Origin: Gp6-AA40 sp963772955
Lineage (GTDB): Bacteria; Acidobacteriota; Vicinamibacteria; Vicinamibacterales; UBA2999
DNA: 64,000 nt
Assembly (NCBI GenBank): GCA_963772955.1
Contig: CAVYZF010000019.1
Span: 124,001-188,000 of the forward strand
Direction of reading: 5' to 3'
The first letter of the stretch is position 1. Each line of letters starts with the position of its first letter. The notes below the pieces were generated by a model. That model did no database searches. It had not been told where the DNA came from and was given only the letters and a program-made list of their open reading frames with translations. A program made the position numbers and the translations under genes. This document shows positions 49,683 to 60,719 of this stretch, piece after piece.

Positions 49683-51077
49683 TTAAGGCCTGGCGGGCTC
49701 GATGTCGACCGCGATCGCTCTCCACTTTCCCTGCCGGAAACGGAGCACGCTGAGCGTTGCGCGCGTGGCGTGACCGACGACGATCGCCATCCAGATGTGA
49801 ATCGAGTCGAGGCCGTACATCGCCTGGAACAACGTGCAGAGACCAAGCGGCACGACGACCTGCGAGACGATCGAAATGTAGAGCGGACTGCGCGTGTCGC
49901 CTGTTCCCTGCAGTCCACCGGTGTAACTGAGCGCCACCGTGATGAAGAGACCCGAGACGCTCAGGAATGCCAGCAACTGGCGGCCGAGGCTTAGCACCAG
50001 CGGATCGGTCATGCCGAAAATGGCAAGCAGATACCCGGGAATCAAGAGAAACATCAGCCCGACTCCCGCCGCCACGGCGAGACCGTAGCGCGACGCCACA
50101 TGCACGCCCTGCACCGCGCGCTCGGGATTCCCTGCTCCGAGGTTCTGCCCGGCGATCGTCGCCGACGCGCCCATGAGACCCACCGAGGTCCACGTGATCA
50201 GGGAGAAGAGCTCGGTGTAGCCGACGGCGTAGGCCGCCTGCGCCGCAGCGCTGTGCTCGAGCGAGCCAATGAAGCGAAGCATCAGGACGCCGCCGACATT
50301 CATCGCGATGCCCTGCACGCCTGTGGGCAGACCGAAGCGGAACAGCGACCGGATGATCGTGAAGTCCGGTTTCAAGTCCATCCCGCGCTCGAAATGAATG
50401 ACCGCATCGGGTCGAGTGACTTTCCACAGGCCGTAAATCGCAACCGTCGTGCTACTGGCAATCGTCCCGAGCGCAGCGCCGATCGTGCCGAACATCGGGA
50501 TCAGGATCACGTTGAACCCGATCGTGAGCACCGTCATGATCACGCCGAGCCGCAGCGGCGTGCGCGGATCGCCAGCGGCGCGGAACGCACCGCTCAGCAT
50601 GAAGAACATCATCATGCCGAAGATGCCCATGAACATCGCACGCAGGAACGGAAGCGCTTCGGCCTGCACGTCTGGAGCCGCATTCACCAGCACGAGCAGC
50701 GGCGGCGCAGCGAAGTACCCGATCACGGCGAGAATGATCGACAGACCGAATGCCGTCAGAAACGCCTGGTAGACGACGCGGTTGACTTTGTCGGGCTGGT
50801 TCGCTCCGGCGAAACGCGCGACCAGCACGGCCATGCCGGTGAACAGCGAGCTGATGAAGACGATGACGACGAGAACGATCTGCCAGCTGACGCCGATGGC
50901 GGCGTTGCCGGTGAAGCCAACGAAGTGGCCGACCATCGCATGATCGATGATGCCCTGCAGCCCCGCGATCACGTTCTGCAGCATCGTCGGCCACGCCAGT
51001 CTCCAGACGGCCTGGCCGATTGGACCCTCGACGATGGAACGGTCGAACTTCTTTTGTTTGCCCCCGGGCTCGGACAC
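49683..51077 (-). CDS. MATE-family multidrug efflux transporter
   Basis: A 464-residue protein with twelve predicted membrane helices in two MatE halves. N-terminal WPTMLQNVIAGLQGIIDHAM, GALGTIASSTTVAIYG, and the second half beginning FRFGLPTGVQGIAMNVGG. These exchange cations for drugs or organic compounds. Start at 51077. No regulator adjacent; divergent from a secreted-protein gene 63 bases away. Confidence 0.92.
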   Translation of the reverse strand: MSEPGGKQKKFDRSIVEGPIGQAVWRLAWPTMLQNVIAGLQGIIDHAMVGHFVGFTGNAAIGVSWQIVLVVIVFISSLFTGMAVLVARFAGANQPDKVNRVVYQAFLTAFGLSIILAVIGYFAAPPLLVLVNAAPDVQAEALPFLRAMFMGIFGMMMFFMLSGAFRAAGDPRTPLRLGVIMTVLTIGFNVILIPMFGTIGAALGTIASSTTVAIYGLWKVTRPDAVIHFERGMDLKPDFTIIRSLFRFGLPTGVQGIAMNVGGVLMLRFIGSLEHSAAAQAAYAVGYTELFSLITWTSVGLMGASATIAGQNLGAGNPERAVQGVHVASRYGLAVAAGVGLMFLLIPGYLLAIFGMTDPLVLSLGRQLLAFLSVSGLFITVALSYTGGLQGTGDTRSPLYISIVSQVVVPLGLCTLFQAMYGLDSIHIWMAIVVGHATRATLSVLRFRQGKWRAIAVDIEPARP

Positions 51078-51140
51078 AGAGACGAAAGTGTACTACCGGC
51101 GGAGGAAAGCAGTAAGATCCGCCTCAGGGAGGGGCCTGAC

Positions 51141-52076
51141 ATGAATCCTTCGTGGCGACATTGGCAACGGGTCGCATTGGCGGGAGTGGCCCTGGCGTGG
51201 TGCGCGACGAGCAGCCTCGAGGCTCAGAAATGGACGCCCGGCCGAACGCCGGACGGCCAGCCCGATCTGCAAGGCATCTGGCTGAACTTCGACAGCACGC
51301 CTTTCGAGGCAGCTGCGCCCGCGGTGCAGACTCGGGCGGCAGGATCGAGCGCCGACACGGGCGTCGGCCCCGCGTCCGAGTTCGCCGATCACACGCACAA
51401 GGTCAGTCAGCGGCGAAGTGCGATGGTCGTGGATCCGCCTGACGGACGCGTGCCGGTGATGAAGTGGGCGGAGGACGAGCGCGACTACCACCTGGCGCAC
51501 ATTCCCGACGCACCGGAGCACGAGACGCCGTGGGTCCGCTGCATCACGCGCGGCTACCCCGCCGGCATGTTCCCGGCTGGGTACAACAATGCCTACCAGA
51601 TCATCCAGATCCCCGGTTACGTCGTGATGGTCTTCGAGATGATTCACGAGACGCGGATCATCCCGATCGACGGTCGCCCGAAACTCGGCGCCGCAATCAA
51701 GCAATGGAACGGGGAGCCGCGGGGCAGGTGGGAAGGCGATACGCTCGTTGTCGAGAGCACCAACTACAACAGCAAGGGATCGATTGCGACGAGCGCGGCC
51801 ACAGGACGCATTCGCGGCATCCCTCAGACAGAGGCGATGACGGTGGTCGAACGCTTCACACGCACCGACGCCAATACCATCGAATACTCGGTCACGATCA
51901 CAGATCCGAAGGTGTACTCCAGGCCGTGGACGGTACGACTGCCGCTGAACCGCGACGACAGCTACGCGATGTTCGAGTACTCGTGTCACGAGGGGAACTA
52001 CGCGCTGCCCAACGCGCTCAGCTTCGGACGTAAACGCGATGCCGAAGCGACCGGCAAGGCGTCGTCGCAGCAATAG
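51141..52076 (+). CDS. Secreted protein of an uncharacterised acidobacterial-type family, copy 1
   Basis: A 311-residue exported protein (signal peptide VALAGVALAWCATSSLEAQ). Family motifs: TPDGQPDLQGIWLNFD near the mature N-terminus, RCITRGYPAGMFPAGYNNAY, MIHETRIIPIDGRP, GRWEGDTLVVESTNY and the C-terminal YSCHEGNYALPNAL. Paralogues at 55272 and 59593 share these blocks. The 'G.W.GDTLVV.T.N' block is common in secreted proteins of this phylum, with no proven function. AGGGAGGGG precedes the ATG. Followed by an epoxide hydrolase 12 bases downstream, likely one operon. Confidence 0.8.
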   Translation: MNPSWRHWQRVALAGVALAWCATSSLEAQKWTPGRTPDGQPDLQGIWLNFDSTPFEAAAPAVQTRAAGSSADTGVGPASEFADHTHKVSQRRSAMVVDPPDGRVPVMKWAEDERDYHLAHIPDAPEHETPWVRCITRGYPAGMFPAGYNNAYQIIQIPGYVVMVFEMIHETRIIPIDGRPKLGAAIKQWNGEPRGRWEGDTLVVESTNYNSKGSIATSAATGRIRGIPQTEAMTVVERFTRTDANTIEYSVTITDPKVYSRPWTVRLPLNRDDSYAMFEYSCHEGNYALPNALSFGRKRDAEATGKASSQQ

Positions 52077-52088
52077 GCCCGACAATCG

Positions 52089-53303
52089 ATGGTCAGACGT
52101 ATCGTGATGTTGACCGTGCTCGCGATGAGCACGGTCGCTGGGAGTGTCTTCGCCCAGAGTGACGCGATCAGGCCGTTCAAGATCCATGTCGACGACTCGG
52201 TCCTCGCCGACCTGAAGCAGCGACTGGAGCGCACGCGGTTCCCGGCCGAGATCACCAAGTCTGACTGGGACTACGGCACGAACCTCGGATACCTGAAGGA
52301 GCTCATCACCTACTGGCACGACCGCTACGATTGGCGCGCCGCGGAACAGCGTCTGAACCAGTTCGATCAGTTCACGACGAACATCGACGGGCTCGACATC
52401 CACTTCATCCATCAACGCTCGAAGAATCCCAACGCCATGCCGCTTGCGATCACGCACGGCTGGCCCGGGTCCGTCGTCGAGTTCACGAAGGTCATCGGAC
52501 CGCTGACCGACCCGGTCGCCCACGGCGGCAACGCCGGCGACTCGTTTCATGTCGTCGCGATCTCGTTACCGGGTTTCGGTTTCTCCGGAAAGCCGACCGA
52601 GCGTGGCTACGGCCCCGAGCGCATCGCCGGCATCGTCGCGAAGCTGATGGCACGTCTCGGATACACGAGATACGGCCTGCAAGGCGGCGACTGGGGCAGC
52701 TCGATCAGTCGATTCGTCGCGCTCAACGACGCGAGTCACGTGGCGGGACTGCATCTGAATTTCTGCCTGGCGGGTCCGCCGCCGGGCGCGAAGGATCCGA
52801 ATGAGGGCGTGACGCCCGCGGAGCTCGAACGCACACGCGCGCGTCAGTCGTTCTTCGACACCGAGCGCGGGTACTTCCTGGAGCAGAGCACCAAGCCGCA
52901 AACCATCGGCTACTCGCTGGACGATTCGCCAGCCGGCCTTGCGGCGTGGATCGTCGAGAAGTTCCGGTCATGGAGCGACGTCGACGGCAGCGTCGAGACG
53001 AAGTTCACGAAGGACGAACTGCTGACCAACATCACGCTGTATTGGGCCACCCAGTCCGGTGCGTCATCGGCGCGGATCTACTACGAGAACCAGCGCGCGA
53101 AGCCGGCGCAGGGGCGCGTCACGGTGCCGACGGCGTGCGCGGTGTTCCCGAAGGAAATCAGCATCGCTCCGCGCAAGTGGGTCGAAGCGCAGTACAACGT
53201 GACGCGCTGGACGGAGATGCCTCGCGGCGGTCACTTTGCCGCGATGGAAGAGCCCCAATTGCTCGTCGACGATGTCCGGGCGTTTTTCAGGACGCTTCGC
53301 TAA
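52089..53303 (+). CDS. Exported epoxide hydrolase
   Basis: A 404-residue alpha/beta hydrolase with the epoxide hydrolase N-terminal domain (FKIHVDDSVLADLKQRLERT, WDYGTNLGYLKELITYWHD). Oxyanion motif HGWPGSVVEF, nucleophile Asp in QGGDWGSSISR, and the His in MPRGGHFAAMEEP. Signal peptide MVRRIVMLTVLAMSTVAGSV, then FAQ. The family opens epoxides such as juvenile-hormone-type or aromatic oxides. It is followed by a short heptamer repeat. Confidence 0.92.
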   Translation: MVRRIVMLTVLAMSTVAGSVFAQSDAIRPFKIHVDDSVLADLKQRLERTRFPAEITKSDWDYGTNLGYLKELITYWHDRYDWRAAEQRLNQFDQFTTNIDGLDIHFIHQRSKNPNAMPLAITHGWPGSVVEFTKVIGPLTDPVAHGGNAGDSFHVVAISLPGFGFSGKPTERGYGPERIAGIVAKLMARLGYTRYGLQGGDWGSSISRFVALNDASHVAGLHLNFCLAGPPPGAKDPNEGVTPAELERTRARQSFFDTERGYFLEQSTKPQTIGYSLDDSPAGLAAWIVEKFRSWSDVDGSVETKFTKDELLTNITLYWATQSGASSARIYYENQRAKPAQGRVTVPTACAVFPKEISIAPRKWVEAQYNVTRWTEMPRGGHFAAMEEPQLLVDDVRAFFRTLR

Positions 53304-53331
53304 CCGGGATCCGGGATCCGGGATCCCGGGT
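53304..53331. repeat. Heptamer array ccgggat x3 plus cccgggt
   Basis: Starts at the base after the epoxide hydrolase stop codon: ccgggat, ccgggat, ccgggat, cccgggt. The last unit inverts it, so the tract can form a hairpin. Same heptamer as inside E2 (22814). Confidence 0.7.
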
Positions 53332-53386
53332 CATTGACGCTCCACTCACGTGAGCGTAAGGTACGCGTCAATTCAGGAGGGTGGCT

Positions 53387-54774
<1,388 letters not shown>

Positions 54775-54778
<4 letters not shown>

Positions 54779-55266
54779 CGCGGCGCGCACTGTGGGCGAT
54801 CGGCGTGCTGAGCTGCCTCGTCGTGTCCACAGCCACGATCGCTGCGCAAGGTGGCGGCAAGCCTGTCAGCGGCGGCAATCCCACGCCTGGAACTGCGCAA
54901 CCCGATCCACCGAACCTGAGCGATCGGATCACGGTGACCGGCTGCCTTCAGCCGGCGCCAAAGAGCGCGGCCAGTAACGAGACTCCTGATTCGAATGCCC
55001 CGAGCCACGCGCGCTTCGTGCTGTCGAGTGCGAAGCGTGTCGATCGCCTTCCTTCCGGAACCGGTGGATCCACGCTCGCGGTCAACACGACCAGCGCCAG
55101 CTACCGACTCGAGGGAATCGATAGCCAGTTCTCGCCGTTCGTGAACGCGCGCGTCGAAGTGTCGGGTGAAGTGAAACCGGCGACGGCGGACAACGCCGCA
55201 TCGGGTAACGGCTCGCCGATACTTCTCGTCGAGTTCATTCAGAAGACCGGGTCCTCCTGCCGGTGA
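54775..55266 (+). CDS. Exported protein of unknown function
   Basis: A 163-residue protein with signal peptide (ALWAIGVLSCLVVSTATIAA). The mature part has RITVTGCLQPAP, a beta-strand pattern ending SPFVNARVEVSGEVKP, which suggests a small OB-like or beta-sandwich domain. Overlaps the upstream cytochrome gene by four bases and the next gene nearly, so it is part of that operon. Confidence 0.65.
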
Positions 55267-55271
55267 TCGCC

Positions 55272-56264
55272 ATGCGAACGATCGCAATCACCACCACGGT
55301 GACTCTGCTCGCAGCAGCTGCGTCTGCCCAGACAATCCGAGGTGAGATCCGAGGAATCTTGTCAGGTGCGCGGGGCCCACTCGCCGGCGTCGAGGTGCGA
55401 GTCAAGAACACCGAGACCGGCGAACTGACAATCGCGACCACATCATCCGAGGGCGAATACGTCGCCGCGGTAGCGCCAGGCCCCTACGAGGTGTTCGCGA
55501 GCCCCGTTGGCTATGCCGCCTACGCAAGAAGACAGCTGGTGGTTCAGGCTGGCAGCACGACGCGGGCACACGGCGAGCTCGCGGACAATCCGAACGCGGG
55601 CACGCCCGGCGAGATCCCGTTTCTGTATCAGCGCGCAGACACCAAGGTGCCCCATGGCCCCGCGCCCAGAACTGCTGACGGCAAGCCCGATTTGAGCGGC
55701 GTGTGGTTTCCGAGCCCGGACCTCGAACCGGAGATCACACCCTTTCAACCGTGGGCTGCTGCCGAGGCAAAGAAACGGGCCTCGCGCCCCGGCGACGATC
55801 CGCGTGCGCTGTGCCTCCCAACCGGCGTTCCCCGCATGCACGCGCTCGACCTCGCCAAGTTCATTCAAACGCCGAATCTCGTGGTGGTGCTCGTCGAGTT
55901 GAGCGTTCCTGGCGTGCGTCAGATCTTTCTCGACGCGAACACTCACCCGCCAAACCTTCAGCCGTCATGGCAGGGGCACTCGATTGGACACTGGGAGAAC
56001 GACACGCTCGTCGTCGATACGGTCGGCTTCAACGACACGGGATGGCTCGATGGCAGCCGGCCCCAGACCGAACAGCTCCATGTGATCGAACGATTCCGGA
56101 GAATCGATCTTGGTCAGATGGAGCTCGAGATCACCATCGACGATCCCGGCGCCTATACCAGGCCCTGGAGGATACGGCGCCGTCTGCATCTGGCGCCGGG
56201 CGAAGAAATCATGGAGTACGTCTGCAACGAGAACAACAAGACCGAACACTACGTGGGACGGTGA
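55272..56264 (+). CDS. Secreted family protein with carboxypeptidase-regulatory-like domain, copy 2
   Basis: A 330-residue exported protein. Signal peptide (MRTIAITTTVTLLAAAASAQ), then a CarboxypepD_reg-like beta domain (residues about 22-100: GARGPLAGVEVRVKNTETGE), then the family shared with 51141 and 59593: RTADGKPDLSGVWFPSPD, IGHWENDTLVVDTVGFNDTG, and ITIDDPGAYTRPWRIRRRLH. An alternative GTG start is at 55263. Third gene of the cytochrome operon. Confidence 0.78.
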   Translation: MRTIAITTTVTLLAAAASAQTIRGEIRGILSGARGPLAGVEVRVKNTETGELTIATTSSEGEYVAAVAPGPYEVFASPVGYAAYARRQLVVQAGSTTRAHGELADNPNAGTPGEIPFLYQRADTKVPHGPAPRTADGKPDLSGVWFPSPDLEPEITPFQPWAAAEAKKRASRPGDDPRALCLPTGVPRMHALDLAKFIQTPNLVVVLVELSVPGVRQIFLDANTHPPNLQPSWQGHSIGHWENDTLVVDTVGFNDTGWLDGSRPQTEQLHVIERFRRIDLGQMELEITIDDPGAYTRPWRIRRRLHLAPGEEIMEYVCNENNKTEHYVGR

Positions 56265-56418
56265 GACCGGGAAGGGTCGGCGGGTGTCTCCACCGGTGAA
56301 CGTCTGTTGGCCGGCTGAGGTGAGGAAACCGTCAGCCGGAGCGATCGTGGCAGCTGGCACACTCAGTGCACTTGCCATGTTGTTCGTTCCAAGTCGCGAG
56401 GACGCTATGGAGGCATGG

Positions 56419-56868
56419 ATGGGACGCAAACTGGTCTGGATTCTCGGCGCGCTGTTGCTGACTGCGATTCTTGCCACCCCGGCGGCGGCGCAGGTGAGCG
56501 TATCAGTCGGCATCGGAGTGCCGCCCATTGCGGCGGGCGTCGTGGTCGGCGGGCCTGTTTACCCGGCGTACCCGCCTCCGCCGTACTACTACTATCCGTA
56601 CGCGTATCCCTACTATCCGTATCCGGTGTACGGACGCGTGTACTACGGCCCGCGCTACTACGCCGGCCCGCGCGGACCCTACTACTATCGCGGCGGCCCG
56701 CGCTATTACGGCGGTGCACGCTATTACAACGGTCCCGCCTATCGAGGGAACGTTCCGGTGTATCGCGGTACCGCGCAAGTAGCGCCCGGCGGACCCCGTG
56801 GTTATAGCCGCGGCAGCGCGCAGTACTCGCGCGCCAACGGACAGTCGCGCGGCAACGGACGACGCTAG
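56419..56868 (+). CDS. Exported Tyr/Pro/Gly-rich protein
   Basis: A 149-residue protein. Signal peptide MGRKLVWILGALLLTAILAT, then PAAAQ, followed by a short Val/Gly stretch and a low-complexity Tyr-Pro-Gly-Arg tail (YPAYPPPPYYYYPYAYPYYP). GGAGG sits six bases before the ATG at 56419; an ATG at 56407 is an alternative. Such proteins are common as surface or matrix proteins; function not assignable. Confidence 0.7.
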   Translation: MGRKLVWILGALLLTAILATPAAAQVSVSVGIGVPPIAAGVVVGGPVYPAYPPPPYYYYPYAYPYYPYPVYGRVYYGPRYYAGPRGPYYYRGGPRYYGGARYYNGPAYRGNVPVYRGTAQVAPGGPRGYSRGSAQYSRANGQSRGNGRR

Positions 56869-56876
56869 CGCGTGTT

Positions 56877-57863
56877 CTAGTAAGGCACGTCGATCAGCCG
56901 ATCGCCGGAGCGCATGTCCTCTTCCATGAGGTCCAATAGCGCCTTGGCGATCGGGCCAGGCTTCCCGCCTCCAATCGCCTGACCGTCCCACTCCACGATC
57001 GGCGCAACCTTCACTGAGCTCCCGAGCAGCAGCATCTCGCGCGCGGCACGCGCGTCGGCGACCGGGATATCGGAAACCTCCACACCAGCAACGGCGCGTC
57101 CAACCAGCGATCTCGCCAGATCAAGCAGGCGCAGCGACGTACATCCCGGAAGAACGCGCTCGAACCTCGGATGACGCAAGACTCCATCCTGCGTGACGAA
57201 CGCGACGTTCATGTTGGAGCTCTCGCCGACGAATCCCGCTTCGTCGATGAACACGCCGTTGTCAAGCCCCGCCTCTTTCGCCTCCATCTGCATCAGGACG
57301 TTCGGCAGGTAGTTCGTCGCCTTCGTGATCGCGTAGAGCGGCGGCTTGATCGGATAGGTCGTCGTCATCACACGCAGTCCTTCTGTGTACCAGCGCGCGG
57401 GATACGACAGGCCTCCAAAGATCATCACGAAGAAACCGGGTTCGGCGCCGGCCGCTGGACTGAGCTCCAGGCTGCCTGGCCCGGAGGAGAGCCAGTAACG
57501 AATCGCACCATCACGCAGACCGCTGACGGCCGTCGTCCTGATGATGATCTCGCGCATCTCCTCGCGCGAGCCGAACAGCTTGAGCTTCGATCGCTCGGCC
57601 GATCCCAGGAATCGATCGAGGTGCGCTTCGAGATCGTAGATACGGCCGTTCACGATCCCCGCGGTATCGAAGATGCCGTGGCCGCGGTGCACCATGTGAT
57701 CGTCGAACGGGATCACCATCAGCGCGGGATCCGTGACGATGCCCCCGAGCTGACTGGAGTAGAAAGCGGAGAACTTGACTGGCTGTCGAGTGCGAAGCGT
57801 GCGCAGGTTGGCGAGCACGTCATTCGCGTTGAGCACAGGGAGATGGACGCTGGAGACCGTCAT
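56877..57863 (-). CDS. Class IV aminotransferase (branched-chain/D-amino-acid type)
   Basis: A 328-residue PLP enzyme of fold type IV. DHMVHRGHGIFDTAGIVNGR, the PLP Lys in YAITKATNYLPNVLM, the Glu in ESSNMNVAFVTQDG, and the RVLPGCTSLRLLDLA cofactor-phosphate loop. The family includes branched-chain aminotransferase, D-amino-acid aminotransferase and ADC lyase. The motif set does not decide among them. Its 3' end meets the Tyr-rich gene in a convergent arrangement. Confidence 0.9.
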   Translation of the reverse strand: MTVSSVHLPVLNANDVLANLRTLRTRQPVKFSAFYSSQLGGIVTDPALMVIPFDDHMVHRGHGIFDTAGIVNGRIYDLEAHLDRFLGSAERSKLKLFGSREEMREIIIRTTAVSGLRDGAIRYWLSSGPGSLELSPAAGAEPGFFVMIFGGLSYPARWYTEGLRVMTTTYPIKPPLYAITKATNYLPNVLMQMEAKEAGLDNGVFIDEAGFVGESSNMNVAFVTQDGVLRHPRFERVLPGCTSLRLLDLARSLVGRAVAGVEVSDIPVADARAAREMLLLGSSVKVAPIVEWDGQAIGGGKPGPIAKALLDLMEEDMRSGDRLIDVPY

Positions 57864-57919
57864 ACGAACACTCTACACCCAGCCCTCGACGTGGATCTCG
57901 TCAAGGGCGCTGGTGAGCC

Positions 57920-59455
57920 TCACGGCGTCCGGCATACGAAACTGCTGGCGTCGTCGATACTGCCCGATCCTTTGTACCGTGCGATTTGTGGGTACGGACA
58001 CAGAGGTCGAGTCCGCACGACGCGCCCGTCGGCCAACTGCGACGCAAGCACTTCCGCCGGCGCCTTCTGGTTTTCTCGCCACTGCTCGAGCACGGCGAGC
58101 GCATCGAACACGTTGGGGCCCTCGCCTCCCCCACAGTGACCCATTCCCGGCGCCATGTACAGTCGCACCGATCCATCGACCGCGGGCACGCCGAGCGTGT
58201 CCACCAGCCGCTTGTAATAGTTGACCGACGATCGCGGTGGGACATTGGTGTCTCCCCAGCCGTGATAGATCACCAACTTCCCGCCTCGGCGTACGAACTG
58301 GTTGATGTCCGGCGAGGTGGCGCTCACGATACCGCCGTCGGCCTTTCGCGCCTGCTCCAGGTGCGTCGCGACATCGAGCGTGCGGAAATCCCAATTCGCA
58401 TCCTTGAACACCACGTACTTGAAGAAATCGTCAGACATCCCCAGCGGCCGTGCGCCACCGGCATTCACCGTCCAGCGCGGCTCACTGCCTGGCTCGACTC
58501 CGGGAAACACCTCCTCGCCAGTGGGCGGGTTCATGACGGGCGCATAGATCGTCTTTGCCGCCCGGACCTGCGAGGCGGTCAGACAGTCTGGACCGTCTGC
58601 GCCTTTGCAAGCTGTTACTGAAGGGTCGAACGTGCAGCGCATTGGATCGCTGATCAGTCCGTCGAGCAGACCGTCCCGTTGATCGCATGCGTTGAGCGCG
58701 GCTCGATGGAGGACCGCCAGCTTCTCGCGCGGGATGAAGCTCGCAGCATCGTGATGCGTCGCTCGCGACGCGGCAACCAGCTGGAAGCTCTGGTCCGTGC
58801 GGTTGTATCCAGGGGCGCCGGCGACGATCCCGTCGAAGTCCTGTGGGTAGCGTTGTGCTTCCATGAAGGCCTGTCGTCCGCCGCCGGAACACCCAACGAA
58901 GTACGAGAGACGCGGCGCGGTGGCATACGCCGCGGCAACGATCGCTTTGCTTTGAACTGCCGTCTCGTGAACGGCGCGATAGCCGAAGTCGATCAGTTTC
59001 TCCGGATGGCCCACCGCGAACTGCGCCGTATCACCGACGTGTCCCGTGTCGGTGGACGAAGCGGCGTATCCGCCACGGAGCGCCGAAGCGAGCGCGGCAT
59101 ACTGGATCGAGCCACCCCAACCGCCATTGCCGACCTGCTGAAACTTGCCGTTCCATCCCGCAAGCGGCAGCCACACCTCTGACTTGATGTCGGAGTCCGA
59201 CGACGGAGTGAGAGTCAACGTGACGCGGCAGAACGCCGGGAGATCCGCGAGGGCAGCAGGAGGGGCGCTCGCTCCGGGCGGGGCCGGCGGGGTGAACTGG
59301 TGAGACGTGACCGGCTGGGCCGCCGTGACCTTTGCTGCGGGCAATTGGAGCGACGCGGCTAAGCGTTCGCACGCGGCCGCATCCATCGACGCCTTCTGTG
59401 CGTGGAGCGACGCCACACACGAAAGAGCACAGACGAGAGATGTCAGCAGTCTCAT
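57920..59455 (-). CDS. Secreted tannase/feruloyl esterase family protein, second copy
   Basis: A 511-residue paralogue of the protein at 7304. Signal peptide MRLLTSLVCALSCVASLHA, nucleophile Ser190 in FVGCSGGGRQAFMEA, acid-region YHGWGDTNVPPRS, and catalytic His in PGMGHCGGGEGP, with the same Cys-Ser and His-Cys pairs. The mature N-terminus differs from copy 1. Upstream is a PLP aminotransferase on the same strand; downstream (divergent) is a secreted-family protein. Confidence 0.9.
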   Translation of the reverse strand: MRLLTSLVCALSCVASLHAQKASMDAAACERLAASLQLPAAKVTAAQPVTSHQFTPPAPPGASAPPAALADLPAFCRVTLTLTPSSDSDIKSEVWLPLAGWNGKFQQVGNGGWGGSIQYAALASALRGGYAASSTDTGHVGDTAQFAVGHPEKLIDFGYRAVHETAVQSKAIVAAAYATAPRLSYFVGCSGGGRQAFMEAQRYPQDFDGIVAGAPGYNRTDQSFQLVAASRATHHDAASFIPREKLAVLHRAALNACDQRDGLLDGLISDPMRCTFDPSVTACKGADGPDCLTASQVRAAKTIYAPVMNPPTGEEVFPGVEPGSEPRWTVNAGGARPLGMSDDFFKYVVFKDANWDFRTLDVATHLEQARKADGGIVSATSPDINQFVRRGGKLVIYHGWGDTNVPPRSSVNYYKRLVDTLGVPAVDGSVRLYMAPGMGHCGGGEGPNVFDALAVLEQWRENQKAPAEVLASQLADGRVVRTRPLCPYPQIARYKGSGSIDDASSFVCRTP

Positions 59456-59592
59456 ACCGCCTCCGACGCGCGAACGCTACCATACCTACCCTGAATCTGG
59501 TATTTGACAGCCTTCTCTCGACCTGCAATAACGATCCACATTGAGACTTGTCCGCCGAAGCGCGTCGCGCGAAGGCGGAAGGAGGCCATCCC

Positions 59593-60630
59593 ATGCGTTC
59601 GAGATATCTCGCGAAATCGCTCGTGATGTTCAGCGTGGCGGTCCTGATGTCTTCGAATGCCTGGGGCCAGGCGCCCACGTGGAGCGTGCCGCGCACGCCG
59701 TGGGGGGATCCGGACATCCAGGGGTTGTGGCCGGCGAACGACATGCAGGGCACGCCATACGAGAGGCCGGAGTCATTCGGGACGCGCGCGACGTTGAACG
59801 ACAAGGAGTTCGCCGAGCGTCAGGCGGCTCGTGAGCGGCAGGTTCGAGCCGACGGTGAGGTCTACGTGCCGCAGGGCCAGCGAACCGGTATCGGCGGCCC
59901 ATCACACTGGAGTGCAGGCGAGCGTGGCAACCCCCAGCGTCAGGCATCGCTCGTCGTCGATCCCCCGAACGGACGCATTCCGCCGATGACCGAAGAAGGC
60001 AAGAAGCTCTTCGATCGGGCGCGGAGCACCTACTACTACGACTTCCCCGATGCTGTCGTCTCCCATCCATTCGAGACGTACGAAGATCTCGGTCCCTACG
60101 ATCGCTGCATCACGCGCGGCGTGATGGCGTCGATGCTGCCGACTGCCTACAACATGGGCACGGAGATCATGCAGATCCCGGGCGCGGTGGTGATTCGCAA
60201 CGAGATGATCCACGAGACGCGCATCATCCCGGTCGATGGGCGTCCGCGTATCGGCTCGACGATCCGCTCGTACATGGGCGACTCACGCGGCCGCTGGGCA
60301 GGCGACACGCTCGTCATCGAGACGACCAACTTCAACGGCAAGGTCGGCATCACGCGCAACGGCAACACGCTTCTGACCAGCCCGGATCTCAAGCTCACCG
60401 AGCGCCTCACCCGCGTCGACGCGGACACGCTCATCTACGAGGCGACGGTGGACGACTCGCGCACGTGGACGCGGCCATGGAAGGTTTCGGTGCCGCTGAC
60501 GCAGCATCCCGAGTACCAGTTCTTCGAATACGCGTGCCACGAGGGGAACTACGCGGTGCGCAATATCCTCAGCGCGGAGCGGGCGGCGGAAAAAGCCGCG
60601 CCCGCGAGCGGTACGACCAGCGAGCCTTAG
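59593..60630 (+). CDS. Secreted family protein, copy 3
   Basis: A 345-residue exported protein (signal peptide SLVMFSVAVLMSSNAWGQA). It shares with 51141: TPWGDPDIQGLWPANDM, RCITRGVMASMLPTAYNMGT, MIHETRIIPVDGRP, GRWAGDTLVIETTNFNGKVG, and ACHEGNYAVRNILSAERA. An AAGGAGG ribosome site lies upstream of the ATG at 59593. The 3' end is followed by heptamer repeats. Function unknown. Confidence 0.8.
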   Translation: MRSRYLAKSLVMFSVAVLMSSNAWGQAPTWSVPRTPWGDPDIQGLWPANDMQGTPYERPESFGTRATLNDKEFAERQAARERQVRADGEVYVPQGQRTGIGGPSHWSAGERGNPQRQASLVVDPPNGRIPPMTEEGKKLFDRARSTYYYDFPDAVVSHPFETYEDLGPYDRCITRGVMASMLPTAYNMGTEIMQIPGAVVIRNEMIHETRIIPVDGRPRIGSTIRSYMGDSRGRWAGDTLVIETTNFNGKVGITRNGNTLLTSPDLKLTERLTRVDADTLIYEATVDDSRTWTRPWKVSVPLTQHPEYQFFEYACHEGNYAVRNILSAERAAEKAAPASGTTSEP

Positions 60631-60644
60631 AGCGAACTGTCATT

Positions 60645-60712
60645 CCGAACTGCCAACTCCCAATTCCCAAAATCAGTTATTGGAAGTCGGGAGTTGGAGG
60701 TTGGGAGTGGTA
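60645..60712. repeat. Facing heptamer arrays (CAACTCC / GGAGTTG)
   Basis: Left about 60645-60672: actgcca, actccca, attccca. Right about 60681-60712: tggaagt, cgggagt, tggaggt, tgggagt. They face each other around tcagtta. The tract lies between two convergent genes. Confidence 0.65.
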
Positions 60713-60719
60713 GCGACGA

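Noticed and set aside
50100..51140. Upstream 347-codon extension of the secreted-family gene at 51141
   Set aside because: It is antisense to the MATE transporter; the ATG at 51141 has a strong ribosome site and begins a signal peptide.
51093..52550. Minus-strand open frame (485 codons) opposite the secreted-family protein and epoxide hydrolase
   Set aside because: It spans two real genes on the other strand and has no family motifs.
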